Source of the DNA: an uncultured Burkholderiales bacterium
GTDB taxonomy: Bacteria; Pseudomonadota; Gammaproteobacteria; Burkholderiales; Burkholderiaceae_C
Direction of reading: 5' to 3'
Assembly (NCBI GenBank): GCA_903856875.1
Contig: CAIODE010000292.1
Span: 1 to 10,245 of the forward strand
DNA length: 10,245 nucleotides
Part shown: positions 1 to 7,189 of the stretch, in pieces
Position numbering within the stretch: the first letter of the stretch is position 1
Layout: each line of letters starts with the position of its first letter
Program-made: the position numbers and the translations under genes
Notes under the pieces: generated by a model
The model's database searches: none
Told to the model about the DNA's origin: nothing
Seen by the model: the letters and a program-made list of their open reading frames with translations, nothing else

Positions 1-37
1 ATTATTTCATGTTGTCGGGCTATTTGCAGACAAGGGT
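1..37. other. Short non-coding edge downstream of prmC
   Basis: These 37 bases follow the prmC stop codon on the minus strand. The only minus-strand ATG here (8-10) reads ATG AAA TAA, so it opens no gene. I see no terminator hairpin. Whether the operon continues beyond the window cannot be decided from this sequence. Confidence 0.6.
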
Positions 38-853
38 CTATTTTTGGCCGCCAGAGCAACGTTCGATGCCTGCCAAGTCTAATTTGGACTGCACTTGCTT
101 GAATCCAGCTTGTTCCAGCAGGCCTCTGACCGCTGGGGCCTGCTGCCAGCCGTGTTCGATCAGCAGCCAGCCGCCCATTTCCAAGTGATTGGGCGCGTTT
201 TGAACGATGTTTCGGATGTCTAGAAGGCCATCGGCACCGCTTGCCAGCGCTTGGAGGGGTTCGTGGGTCAATTGTGCCAAGTGCGGGTCGTGGTCTTCAA
301 TGTAGGGTGGATTGGACACCAGCACATTGAATTTGCCATGAACTTCTGAGAGCCAGTTGCTCTGCAAGAAGCTGACATCGAGTCCCAGTTTTTGGGCATT
401 TTGCAAAGCAAGGCTTAAAGCCTCTGCGGTGTTGTCCACGGCCAGCACTTCAGCGCCTGGCAGCTGCGATTTGAGTGCCAAAGCGATGGCGCCACTGCCT
501 GTGCCTAAATCAAGGTATCGGGCGCTTTCTATGCCTTGACCGCATGCCAAGGCCCATTCCACCAGCACCTCGGTGTCAGCTCTGGGGTCAAGCACCCGCT
601 TGTCGATGGTCAAGCTAAGCCCAAAAAACTCTTTTTCCCCCACGATGTAGGCCACAGGTTCATGTTGCAGTCGGCGCTGTGCCAATGCTTCAAATGCTTT
701 AAGTTGTTCTGGAATGACCTCGTCTGTATCGTGTGCCAACAGCCAAGCGCGGTCGTGCAGCGATCTGCCTGCGGCATGCAAGAACAGGATTTGAGCTTCC
801 AGACGCGTCAGACCTAAAACCTGGCTATGCTTTAAACATTGTGAGACGTTCAT
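38..853 (-). CDS. prmC: Release factor glutamine methyltransferase PrmC (HemK)
   Basis: This SAM-dependent cytoplasmic enzyme N5-methylates the glutamine of the GGQ motif in release factors RF1 and RF2, which speeds peptide release. The 271-residue protein has the family layout. A helical N-terminal domain (about 1-85) binds the release factor. It is followed by a Rossmann methyltransferase domain with the SAM-binding loop [14 protein letters not shown] (114-127), the acidic D140 after strand 2, and the catalytic NPPY at 181-184, followed by IEDHDPHL and a downstream [13 protein letters not shown] segment typical of PrmC. The usual PRPDTE motif reads PRADTE (90-95), a mild variation. The ATG overlaps the prfA stop as ATGA (850-853), so translation is probably coupled to RF1, its own substrate. 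The stop is TAG, a codon read by RF1. Length is normal for the family. Confidence 0.96.
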   Translation of the reverse strand: MNVSQCLKHSQVLGLTRLEAQILFLHAAGRSLHDRAWLLAHDTDEVIPEQLKAFEALAQRRLQHEPVAYIVGEKEFFGLSLTIDKRVLDPRADTEVLVEWALACGQGIESARYLDLGTGSGAIALALKSQLPGAEVLAVDNTAEALSLALQNAQKLGLDVSFLQSNWLSEVHGKFNVLVSNPPYIEDHDPHLAQLTHEPLQALASGADGLLDIRNIVQNAPNHLEMGGWLLIEHGWQQAPAVRGLLEQAGFKQVQSKLDLAGIERCSGGQK

Positions 854-1950
854 GATGGCAGACTTGACTCCAAATCAGCCAGTTGCTCGGCTTGCCTAGC
901 ATGTTGAAGTGATTGGGTGACTTCTTCCAAATCACCTTCCATGATGAAACTCAGCTTGTACAAGGTGAGGTTGATGCGGTGATCGGTAAGGCGTCCTTGC
1001 GGAAAGTTGTAGGTGCGAATTCGGTCTGAGCGGTCGCCACTTCCAATCAAGCCTTTGCGCAGTGCCGCATCTTTGGCCGCTCGCTCGCTGCGGTCTTTTT
1101 CTTGAATCCGTGCCGACAAAACCTGCATGGCTTTGGCTTTGTTGCGGTGTTGGCTGCGATCGTCTTGGCACTCGGCCACGATGCCGGTAGGAATGTGCGT
1201 GATGCGCACAGCAGAATCTGTTTTGTTGATGTGCTGACCACCCGCTCCGCTGGCGCGGTAGGTGTCAATGCGCAAGTCGGCAGGGTTGATGGTGACGGCT
1301 TGGGCTTCATCGGGCTCTGCCAAAACCGCCACCGTGCAAGCACTGGTGTGAATGCGGCCTTGTGTTTCCGTGGTGGGCACGCGTTGCACGCGGTGGCCCC
1401 CCGACTCAAAGCGCAGTGTGCCAAACACGTTGTCACCCTCGATGCGAATGACCACCTCTTTGTAGCCACCCAACTCACTGGCAGACTCTGACATGATTTC
1501 GGCGCGCCAGCCTTTGCGCTCAAAAAACTTGGTGTACATGCGCAGCAGGTCGCCTGCAAAAAGCGCTGACTCGTCGCCGCCCGTCCCTGCGCGAATTTCT
1601 AAATAAGCGGGTCTCGCATCGTCTGGATCTTTGGGCAGCAGCATACGCTGCAACTCAGCTTCCAACTCGCTCATTTCTTGTGAGGCACTTTGAATTTCTT
1701 CATGGGCCATGGCTTGCATCTCGATGTCTTCGCTGCTGGTTTCTAGCATGGCATGGGCAGCTTCTAAATCGCTTTCTCGCTCTAAATAACGCGCATAACG
1801 TTTGGCCAAGGCGCTCACCTCAGCATGTTCACGCGACAGTTTTAAAAACTGGTTCATGTCGGCCATGATGTCTTCGCGCGATAGCAAAAAGTCCAGCTCT
1901 TCTAGACGCTGTACATACCGCTCAAGCTGGTGACGTAAAAAGGGTTTCAT
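850..1950 (-). CDS. prfA: Peptide chain release factor 1 (RF1)
   Basis: RF1 recognises UAA and UAG in the ribosomal A site and triggers hydrolysis of peptidyl-tRNA. The 366-residue protein is full length. It carries the PCRF-type N-terminal region with [19 protein letters not shown] (121-139), and the anticodon-like tripeptide PTT at 192-194 within [15 protein letters not shown]. This PxT form separates RF1 from RF2, which uses SPF. The catalytic GGQ lies at 237-239 in [19 protein letters not shown]. The start MKPF matches the E. coli start MKPS in position. Only a weak ribosome binding site is visible upstream, so coupling to hemA may matter. The gene sits 69 nt after hemA and overlaps prmC by 4 nt. 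Its own stop is TGA, which is decoded by RF2 rather than RF1. There is no RF2-style programmed frameshift. Confidence 0.98.
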   Translation of the reverse strand: MKPFLRHQLERYVQRLEELDFLLSREDIMADMNQFLKLSREHAEVSALAKRYARYLERESDLEAAHAMLETSSEDIEMQAMAHEEIQSASQEMSELEAELQRMLLPKDPDDARPAYLEIRAGTGGDESALFAGDLLRMYTKFFERKGWRAEIMSESASELGGYKEVVIRIEGDNVFGTLRFESGGHRVQRVPTTETQGRIHTSACTVAVLAEPDEAQAVTINPADLRIDTYRASGAGGQHINKTDSAVRITHIPTGIVAECQDDRSQHRNKAKAMQVLSARIQEKDRSERAAKDAALRKGLIGSGDRSDRIRTYNFPQGRLTDHRINLTLYKLSFIMEGDLEEVTQSLQHARQAEQLADLESSLPS

Positions 1951-1975
1951 GAATCTTTGCGAGAAATTGGAAGAG

Positions 1976-1996
1976 GCATTGAGTCCATCTCAATGC
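1976..1996 (-). other. Perfect 8-bp hairpin between hemA and prfA
   Basis: On the mRNA strand the arm GCATTGAG (1996-1989) is followed by a five-base loop and the exact complement CTCAATGC (1983-1976). It is the dominant structure in the 69-nt gap between the hemA stop and the prfA start. No T-run follows, so a full intrinsic terminator is unlikely. A processing or attenuating role is inference only. Confidence 0.55.
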
Positions 1997-2019
1997 AGCG
2001 CAGGCTTGGGCGAGGGTCG

Positions 2020-3291
2020 CTAGCGTTCTTTGCGCAAGAAGAGACGTTGAACGGCGTGTGTGGCTTGGGCCACGTGTTCAGGATCTGCTTCTCTCAGTTC
2101 TGCCATCGCGCCATGAAGCATCTTATGGGTCAAACCGCGTGAAAGTGCTTCCAGCACTTTTTCGGGATCATCACCCTTGGCCAACATTTTGCGGGCACGG
2201 GCCAGTTCTGCCTCGCGCCATTCATCGGCTTGTGCATTGAGTTGCTGAATGAGGGGCACGCTGCCGCGTTGGAGCATCCAGTGCATGAAACTTTGCACAC
2301 CCGCGTCAATGATCACTTCGGCTTCGGCCACGGCCGCTTGCCGGTGCGCCTGACCTGTTTGAATGACGCTGGCCAAGTCGTCAACGGTATAGAGGTAGAC
2401 GTCTTCTAAGGATTTGACTTCGGGTTCGATGTCGCGCGGCACCGCCAAGTCCACCATGAACATGGGCCGATTGCGGCGTTTTTTCAAGGCGCGCTCTACA
2501 GCGCCCAAGCCGATCAAGGGCAAAGTGCTTGCGGTGCAACTGATGACCGCATCAAACTCATGAAGCCGATCTGGCAGTTCAGACAGGCGCATGACTTCAG
2601 CACCATATTGATTTGCGAGTTTTTCACCGCGGTCCATGCTGCGGTTGGCGATGGCCATGCTGCGTGGATTTTTGGCCGCAAAGTGGGTGACCACCAACTC
2701 AATCATTTCACCGGCGCCCACAAACAAAACTCTGATTTTGGTGAGGTCTTCAAAAATTTGACCCGCTAAGCGAACGGCTGCGGCGGACATGCTGATGGAA
2801 TGGGCGCCAATTTCAGTGGTGGAACGGACCTCTTTGGCCACTGCAAAACTGCGTTGGAACAATTGGTTCAGGGTGCTGCCCAAGGCGCCGGCCTCTTCTG
2901 CGGCTCTCACGGCATCTTTGAGTTGCCCCAAAATTTGCGCTTCTCCCAAGACCATAGAGTCAAGGCCGCTTGCCACTCTGAAGGCATGCCTGGCCACATG
3001 GCCTTCTTCAAGCATGTAGGTGTGGGCGCGGAGTTCTTGGGCAGAGACGCCACCGGTTTGAGCCAGCCAATTGAGAGTTTCATCAACAACAAGCTGATCT
3101 GCGGCACAATAAATTTCTGTGCGATTGCAAGTTGAGAGAATGGCGGCTTCAGGTTCACGCGCTGTGTGTGAGGCCAAGTTGCCCCTGAGTTGCTGCAAAG
3201 TAGGCGGCAACTGTTCCAAGGCAAAGGCAAACCGCCCGCGCAAATCGAGCGGGGCTGTTGTGTGGTTTAACCCCAATGCCCAAACTGCCAT
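2020..3291 (-). CDS. hemA: Glutamyl-tRNA reductase
   Basis: HemA reduces glutamyl-tRNA(Glu) with NADPH to glutamate-1-semialdehyde, the first committed step of the C5 route to 5-aminolevulinate, haem and sirohaem. The 423-residue protein is full length. It shows the N-terminal [12 protein letters not shown] (4-15), the nucleophilic cysteine C55 in STCNRTEIY (53-61), the family hallmark [16 protein letters not shown] (108-123), the NADPH-binding loop VGAGEMIEL (191-199), and a helical C-terminal dimerisation domain. The ATG at 3291 gives the N-terminus I expect for this family. No Shine-Dalgarno sequence precedes it, and a TATAAT lies only 7 nt upstream, so the mRNA is probably leaderless. The stop is TAG. 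It is first in the hemA-prfA-prmC operon and divergent from the small ORF at 3333. Confidence 0.98.
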   Translation of the reverse strand: MAVWALGLNHTTAPLDLRGRFAFALEQLPPTLQQLRGNLASHTAREPEAAILSTCNRTEIYCAADQLVVDETLNWLAQTGGVSAQELRAHTYMLEEGHVARHAFRVASGLDSMVLGEAQILGQLKDAVRAAEEAGALGSTLNQLFQRSFAVAKEVRSTTEIGAHSISMSAAAVRLAGQIFEDLTKIRVLFVGAGEMIELVVTHFAAKNPRSMAIANRSMDRGEKLANQYGAEVMRLSELPDRLHEFDAVISCTASTLPLIGLGAVERALKKRRNRPMFMVDLAVPRDIEPEVKSLEDVYLYTVDDLASVIQTGQAHRQAAVAEAEVIIDAGVQSFMHWMLQRGSVPLIQQLNAQADEWREAELARARKMLAKGDDPEKVLEALSRGLTHKMLHGAMAELREADPEHVAQATHAVQRLFLRKER

Positions 3292-3298
3292 GTTTCAG

Positions 3299-3304
3299 AT
3301 TATA
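3299..3304 (-). promoter_or_regulatory. Consensus -10 (TATAAT) of the hemA operon promoter
   Basis: The minus strand reads TATAAT, then seven bases (CTGAAAC), then the hemA ATG. A start site 7 nt past the -10 would fall on the A of the ATG. The -35 is weak: the best candidate is TTCCTT 18 bp upstream. The hexamer lies in the 41-bp gap between the divergent hemA and the plus-strand ORF. Confidence 0.6.
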
Positions 3305-3332
3305 AAACCTGTACCAACAGAGAAGGAAATGA

Positions 3333-3614
3333 ATGACTTGGGATGACGTATTTTGGCATTTGGTGAATTTGTGCCTGCCTGCGCTGGTACTTTCCTTGGG
3401 GATCACGCTGTGGTGCTAGTTCCAATTCAGACGCCAATCTCAAATCAAGTGGCTTTGGCGTTGGCTGCTCAATGCCATTTGCGGCCTGACCGTGCTGGTG
3501 GCTGGCCTGGTCATGACGGGAAACGACGGCAAAATGGCAAGCTATGGCGCCCTTGTCTTGGTTTGCGCCACCGTAGAGTGGGCTTTGCAAATGCGCTTTA
3601 AGTTGCGGGGCTGA
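3333..3614 (+). pseudogene. Small three-helix membrane protein gene with in-frame TAG
   Basis: Reading from the ATG at 3333 gives MTWDDVFWHLVNLCLPALVLS and so on up to a TAG at 3417-3419 (codon 29). The same frame then stays open to a TGA at 3612-3614, for 93 codon positions in all. A Shine-Dalgarno sequence (AGAAGGA, 3321-3327) sits 5 nt before the ATG. The joined translation has three hydrophobic segments, at about 9-28, 45-62 and 68-87. A basic stretch (FQFRRQSQIKWLWR) lies between the first two, and the TAG falls in this cytoplasmic-type loop. Third positions after the TAG are G/C-rich like the neighbouring genes (GGC CTG ACC GTG CTG GTG). A single C-to-T change in a Gln codon or G-to-A in a Trp codon would explain the break. 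The 3' end overlaps the convergent ugpQ by 17 bp. I do not know a function. It could instead encode only a 28-residue peptide, or be a sequencing error. It fills the otherwise gene-free stretch 3292-3597. Confidence 0.65.
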
Positions 3615-4359
3615 AGGCATCGACCCGGTCAGTGATGATGCCGTCTGTTCCTATTGCAATCAGGTGCTGGGTAGCCCATTCGTCATTGACGGTGTAACTG
3701 AGACAACGCATGCCTGCGCTGTGAACCGCATCTACTATTTCGGTTGTCCATAAAGCAAATTGGCAGACGACAGCGCTGCAATTCAAGGACTTGGCAGTGT
3801 CTAGCCAGCCTTCAGGCAGGTTGTGCAGCAACAAACCTCGGGGCAATTGAGGTGCGGCTTGCTGAGCCCCTTTTAAAGCATCCACTTGAAAAGAAGTAAG
3901 CAAGGGCGGTACTTCTTCATGCTCCCAAAGAAGAGCCGCTTGTTGGGCCACGATCTCACCAGTTTTGAATTCAACGCCAGGTGTCGGTTTGATTTCAATG
4001 TTCAGAAAATAGCGATTGCGAATGCAATAGTGCGCTAAATTGGCCAGCGTGGGCAGGGGTTCGCCGCTGAAGTGTCTGGAGTGCCAACTGCCTGCGTCTA
4101 ACTGAGACAGTTGAAGCCAATTTTGCTCACCACCAATGCCATGGCCATTGGTGGTTCGATTCAGTGTGGCGTCATGCATCAAAAACACCACATTGTCTGC
4201 GCTGAGTTTGGCGTCGCATTCAAACATGCGATAGCCATATTCAGCGCCTTTGCGAAATGCAGCCAGAGTGTTTTCAGGCGCCAAAGTGCCAGCGCCTCGG
4301 TGGGCAACCCATCTTGGATAGGGCCATGGCTTGAGCAGATTGGCAGTAATCAAAGTCAC
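3598..4359 (-). CDS. ugpQ: Cytoplasmic glycerophosphodiester phosphodiesterase UgpQ
   Basis: UgpQ hydrolyses glycerophosphodiesters, such as deacylated phospholipid head groups, to sn-glycerol-3-phosphate and an alcohol. The 253-residue protein, close to E. coli UgpQ (247), is a single GDPD TIM barrel. It has the signature HRG (20-22), APENT (27-31), the metal ligands E47 and D49 in FECDAKLS, the second catalytic histidine H62 in [12 protein letters not shown], and NIEIKPTPG further on. There is no signal peptide, which agrees with a cytoplasmic enzyme acting on imported substrate. The start is GTG at 4357-4359, overlapping the ugpC stop as GTGA, so the last two genes of the operon are translationally coupled. 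The 3' end overlaps the opposite-strand broken ORF by 17 bp. No clear terminator hairpin follows. Confidence 0.95.
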   Translation of the reverse strand: MTLITANLLKPWPYPRWVAHRGAGTLAPENTLAAFRKGAEYGYRMFECDAKLSADNVVFLMHDATLNRTTNGHGIGGEQNWLQLSQLDAGSWHSRHFSGEPLPTLANLAHYCIRNRYFLNIEIKPTPGVEFKTGEIVAQQAALLWEHEEVPPLLTSFQVDALKGAQQAAPQLPRGLLLHNLPEGWLDTAKSLNCSAVVCQFALWTTEIVDAVHSAGMRCLSYTVNDEWATQHLIAIGTDGIITDRVDAFSPAT

Positions 4360-5360
4360 AGACGTTTTCCTGTTTCAGCGCTGAAATGATGAATGCAACC
4401 CGCTTTGGGCGTGGCATGGAAAAGCTCGCCGATTTTGGGCGCCGTCAAACTGGCATCCAGTCTCAAAGTAAGGGCTTCATTTTCCAACCTGGCATGCACC
4501 AAACGTTCTGCACCAAGCAGCTCGACGGTATCTACTGTGAGAGCCCATCCATGGTCTGAAATCTCTAAGTGCTCAGGTCGAATGCCTAAAATTAGACCTT
4601 CGGCCAAATCGGGGGCGTGATGGAGTAGATTCATAGGGGGAGAGCCTATAAAGCTGGCAACGAAGGTGCTAGCAGGGCGGTTGTAGACCTCTTCAGGCGT
4701 GCCAAACTGTTCCATCACACCGCCGTTCATCACAATCATTCGCTGCGCCAAGGTCATAGCTTCTACTTGATCGTGCGTCACGAACAAGGAAGTGATGCCC
4801 AATTCGCGGTGCAACTTTTGAATTTCCAAACGGGTTTGGGCGCGCAATTTGGCGTCCAAATTGGACAAAGGTTCGTCAAACAAAAACACTTGAGGTTGAC
4901 GCACGATCGCCCTGCCCATGGCAACGCGCTGGCGTTGACCGCCCGATAACTCACGGGGTTTGCGTAGCAATAAGTGTGACAGCTCTAGTATGTCTGCAGC
5001 CTTTGCAACACGGGCCTTAATTTCATCTAAGGGCTTGTTGGCAATCTTCAGACCATAAGCCATGTTGTCGAAAACGCTCATGTGAGGGTACAAGGCGTAA
5101 TTTTGAAACACCATGGCGATATCTCGCTCAGAAGGTTCGACTTGGTTAACAACTCTGTTGCCAATCGAAATATCGCCCTTGGTAATTTCTTCCAAGCCAG
5201 CGACCATGCGAAGCAATGTCGATTTTCCGCAACCTGAGGGCCCCACAATGACCACAAACTCGCCATCCATGATCTGTGCACTGAAATCTTGAATCACTGT
5301 GTTGCTTTTGGCGCCAAGGCCATAGGTCTTTTGAATGTGCGTGAGGGTAATGGAAGCCAT
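4356..5360 (-). CDS. ugpC: Glycerol-3-phosphate ABC transporter ATPase UgpC
   Basis: UgpC is the ATP-hydrolysing subunit of the UgpBAEC importer, bound to the cytoplasmic face of UgpA/UgpE. The 334 residues show all ABC motifs in order: Walker [10 protein letters not shown] (40-48), the Q-loop Q86 in [11 protein letters not shown], the signature LSGGQ (138-142), Walker B VFLFDE (158-163) followed by [10 protein letters not shown], and the H-loop H196 in [12 protein letters not shown]. The C-terminal region (about 240-334), including GIRPEHLEI, is a MalK-type regulatory TOBE region. It is somewhat shorter than in E. coli UgpC (356). The gene starts 3 nt after the ugpE stop and overlaps ugpQ by 4 nt. 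ATPases of this class can be promiscuous between sugar importers, but the operon context fixes the assignment. Confidence 0.96.
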   Translation of the reverse strand: MASITLTHIQKTYGLGAKSNTVIQDFSAQIMDGEFVVIVGPSGCGKSTLLRMVAGLEEITKGDISIGNRVVNQVEPSERDIAMVFQNYALYPHMSVFDNMAYGLKIANKPLDEIKARVAKAADILELSHLLLRKPRELSGGQRQRVAMGRAIVRQPQVFLFDEPLSNLDAKLRAQTRLEIQKLHRELGITSLFVTHDQVEAMTLAQRMIVMNGGVMEQFGTPEEVYNRPASTFVASFIGSPPMNLLHHAPDLAEGLILGIRPEHLEISDHGWALTVDTVELLGAERLVHARLENEALTLRLDASLTAPKIGELFHATPKAGCIHHFSAETGKRL

Positions 5361-5363
5361 ACT

Positions 5364-6215
5364 TTATTTCTCGGTATCAACCAAGCCCTTGATAAACCAT
5401 TTTTGCATCAGCACGACCACCAAGGCGGGCGGTAGCAAGGCCAAAATAGCGGTAGACATGACCAGATTCCATTGGATTTGTGAGTCAGCCCCAGCGGTCA
5501 TGCTTCGAATGCCCATGACAATGGGGTACATGCGCTCCTCCGTACTCATGAGCAGTGGCCAAAGGTACTGGTTCCAACCATAAATAAACTGAATGACAAA
5601 CAAGGCGGCCATGCTGGTTTTTGACAATGGTAAAAGTACATCCCAAAAGAATCGCATGGGTTTGGCACCATCCATTTTGGCGGCTTCAGTCAGTTCATCT
5701 GGCACTGTTAAGAAAAACTGACGGAATAAAAAAGTGGCCGTGGCTGATGCAATCAGAGGAATGGTCAGGCCAGCAAAACTGTTGACCATGCCAAAGTCTG
5801 CAATCACTTTGTAGGTTGGAACGATGCGCACTTCTACCGGTAACATCAAAGTGACGAAGATGCCCCAAAACACGGTTTTGCGAAATGGAAATTGAAAATA
5901 AACAATGGCAAATGCACTGAGCAATGAAATGGTAATTTTGCCAAATGCAATGCACAGTGCGGTGACCAAACTGACCCACATCATTCTCGATACAGGCAGT
6001 TGGGTTGTAACGCCGGGCCCTTCTCCCATGAGAATGGTTTTGAAGTTGGTCAGTCCTTCACTGCCAAACCAAACGGGTATGGGAGATTGCGCCATCTCTT
6101 GGGATGAGTGAGTGGCGCCCACCAATGCGAGGTAAATTGGAAAAACGATGACGATCACACCAATGCAAAGCACCAGGTGAGTGAGGAAGGTCAACCATCG
6201 ATTGCGTTCGATCAT
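5364..6215 (-). CDS. ugpE: Glycerol-3-phosphate ABC transporter permease UgpE
   Basis: UgpE is the MalG-like half of the membrane channel. The 283 residues closely follow E. coli UgpE (281), including MIE at the start, LGKITVS/FGKITIS, TLMLPVEVRI (122-131), IASATATFLFRQFF (155-168) and the C-terminal GLVDTEK. About six hydrophobic segments are visible, the first at about 9-32. The EAA coupling loop reads PDELTEAAKMDGAKPMRFFWD (172-192) and contacts the ATPase. Its ATG lies one base after the ugpA TAA (TAATATG), and it ends 3 nt before ugpC, so the cluster is tightly packed and cotranslated. Confidence 0.96.
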   Translation of the reverse strand: MIERNRWLTFLTHLVLCIGVIVIVFPIYLALVGATHSSQEMAQSPIPVWFGSEGLTNFKTILMGEGPGVTTQLPVSRMMWVSLVTALCIAFGKITISLLSAFAIVYFQFPFRKTVFWGIFVTLMLPVEVRIVPTYKVIADFGMVNSFAGLTIPLIASATATFLFRQFFLTVPDELTEAAKMDGAKPMRFFWDVLLPLSKTSMAALFVIQFIYGWNQYLWPLLMSTEERMYPIVMGIRSMTAGADSQIQWNLVMSTAILALLPPALVVVLMQKWFIKGLVDTEK

Positions 6216-6216
6216 A

Positions 6217-7119
6217 TTAATAATTGACCTTGCGTTCTACGTACTTGAACTGAATGACCGTGAGACTGATGACGATGAACATCAAGATCACCGATTGAGC
6301 TGCAGAGCCACCCAAATCCATGGCTTTGAAGCCATCAAAATAAACTTTATAAACCAAAATGGCCGTGTCTTTTCCTGGGCCACCCTTGGTGGTGGCATCG
6401 ACAATGCCGAAGGTCTCGAAAAATGCGTACACCGTATTGACGACCAACAAGAAGAATGTCGTGGGTGTGAGAAGTGGCAGTTGAATGGTCCAGAATCTTT
6501 TCCAAACGCTGGCGCCATCGATGGCAGCGGCTTCAATCAGAGATTTAGGAATACTTTGAAAACCTGCCAAAAAAAACAGAAAGTTGTAGGAAATTTGTTT
6601 CCAAACTGAAGCTATCACGATCAATGCCATGGCATGGTCGCTGTTCAATAATGAGTTCCAGTGAATGCCCAGCTTTTCTAGCATGTAAGCTGCCAAGCCC
6701 ACGGACGGCGAAAATAGAAACAGCCACAACACGCCAGCGACAACAGGTGCAACTGCGTAAGGCAATATTAGAAGAGTGCGATAGCACCACGCACCTTTGG
6801 TAATGCGGTCTGCAAAAAAAGCCAAAAGCAAGGACAAAGAAATGCCAAGCCCGGCTACCAAAATTGAAAAGACGGCAGTGGTTTTGAACGAAGCCAAATA
6901 GGTTTCATCGCGCCAAAGACTTGCAAAGTTTTCAATGCCATTCCATTCGACTGTGGTGCCAAAAACATCCGACTGCTGGAAAGACTGCATCAATGCCTGC
7001 GCAGCAGGCCAAAAGAAAAAAGCAAGGATGATGAAGGCCTGGGGTGCAATCAGCACCCAAGGCAACCAACTTGATTTGAAAATTACTTTTTTATCGCCGT
7101 TCAAAATTAATAAACCCAA
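6217..7119 (-). CDS. ugpA: Glycerol-3-phosphate ABC transporter permease UgpA
   Basis: UgpA is the MalF-like half of the channel. The protein matches E. coli UgpA (295 residues) throughout: SSWLPWVLIAPQ (16-27), LPYAVAPVVAGVLW (119-132), SVWKQISYNFLFF (171-183), the EAA coupling loop IPKSLIEAAAIDGASVWKRF (190-209), and a C-terminus FKYVERKVNY. The start is uncertain. In this frame, between the upstream TGA (7147-7149) and the first conserved segment, there is no ATG or GTG. The only candidates are TTG at 7119 (300 residues, used here) and TTG at 7104 (295 residues, equal to E. coli). The 7104 start fits the family length better. It would use AGGAG at 7141-7145 only if the intervening hairpin folds. 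The stop lies one base before ugpE. Confidence 0.93.
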   Translation of the reverse strand: MGLLILNGDKKVIFKSSWLPWVLIAPQAFIILAFFFWPAAQALMQSFQQSDVFGTTVEWNGIENFASLWRDETYLASFKTTAVFSILVAGLGISLSLLLAFFADRITKGAWCYRTLLILPYAVAPVVAGVLWLFLFSPSVGLAAYMLEKLGIHWNSLLNSDHAMALIVIASVWKQISYNFLFFLAGFQSIPKSLIEAAAIDGASVWKRFWTIQLPLLTPTTFFLLVVNTVYAFFETFGIVDATTKGGPGKDTAILVYKVYFDGFKAMDLGGSAAQSVILMFIVISLTVIQFKYVERKVNY

Positions 7120-7140
7120 CGAGAGTGACCTCTCGTCGGG
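7115..7140 (-). other. Strong 11-bp hairpin between ugpB and ugpA
   Basis: On the mRNA strand CCCGACGAGAG (7140-7130), a GTCA loop, and CTCTCGTTGGG (7125-7115) pair along all 11 positions, with one G-T wobble. The run TTTATTAATTTT follows at once. This resembles a weak intrinsic terminator or a 3'-end protector of the ugpB message, and it overlaps the ugpA initiation region. Such intercistronic structures after binding-protein genes commonly keep the binding protein in excess over the permease. Applying that here is inference. Confidence 0.65.
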
Positions 7141-7148
7141 CTCCTGTC

Positions 7149-7170
7149 AAAAACAGCTTGAAACTCAAGC
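7149..7170 (-). terminator. Terminator-like hairpin just after ugpB
   Basis: The mRNA-strand arm GCTTGA (7170-7165), a GTT loop and TCAAGC (7161-7156) form a perfect 6-bp stem, followed by TGTTTTT (7155-7149). It begins 19 nt past the ugpB stop and precedes the stronger hairpin at 7115-7140. The short stem suggests partial termination or attenuation, because the remaining ugp genes have no other obvious promoter. Confidence 0.5.
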
Positions 7171-7189
7171 CATTCAACAAAGCTTCCAA

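Noticed and set aside
1047..1559. 170-codon minus-strand open frame inside prfA
   Set aside because: It overlaps RF1 in another frame on the same strand. RF1 motifs are intact across the region, and the product is low-complexity Ala/Cys/Ser-rich, as shadow frames often are.
3417..3419. TAG read as pyrrolysine or another recoded amino acid
   Set aside because: No pyl genes or recoding structure are visible, and normal genes in the window (hemA, prmC) use TAG as a stop. A simple nonsense mutation is far more likely.
3300..3620. 106-codon minus-strand open frame opposite the broken small ORF
   Set aside because: Polar, Gln/His-rich composition, no ribosome binding site, and overlap with both hemA start and ugpQ end. 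The plus-strand frame has the better start and coherent hydrophobic segments.
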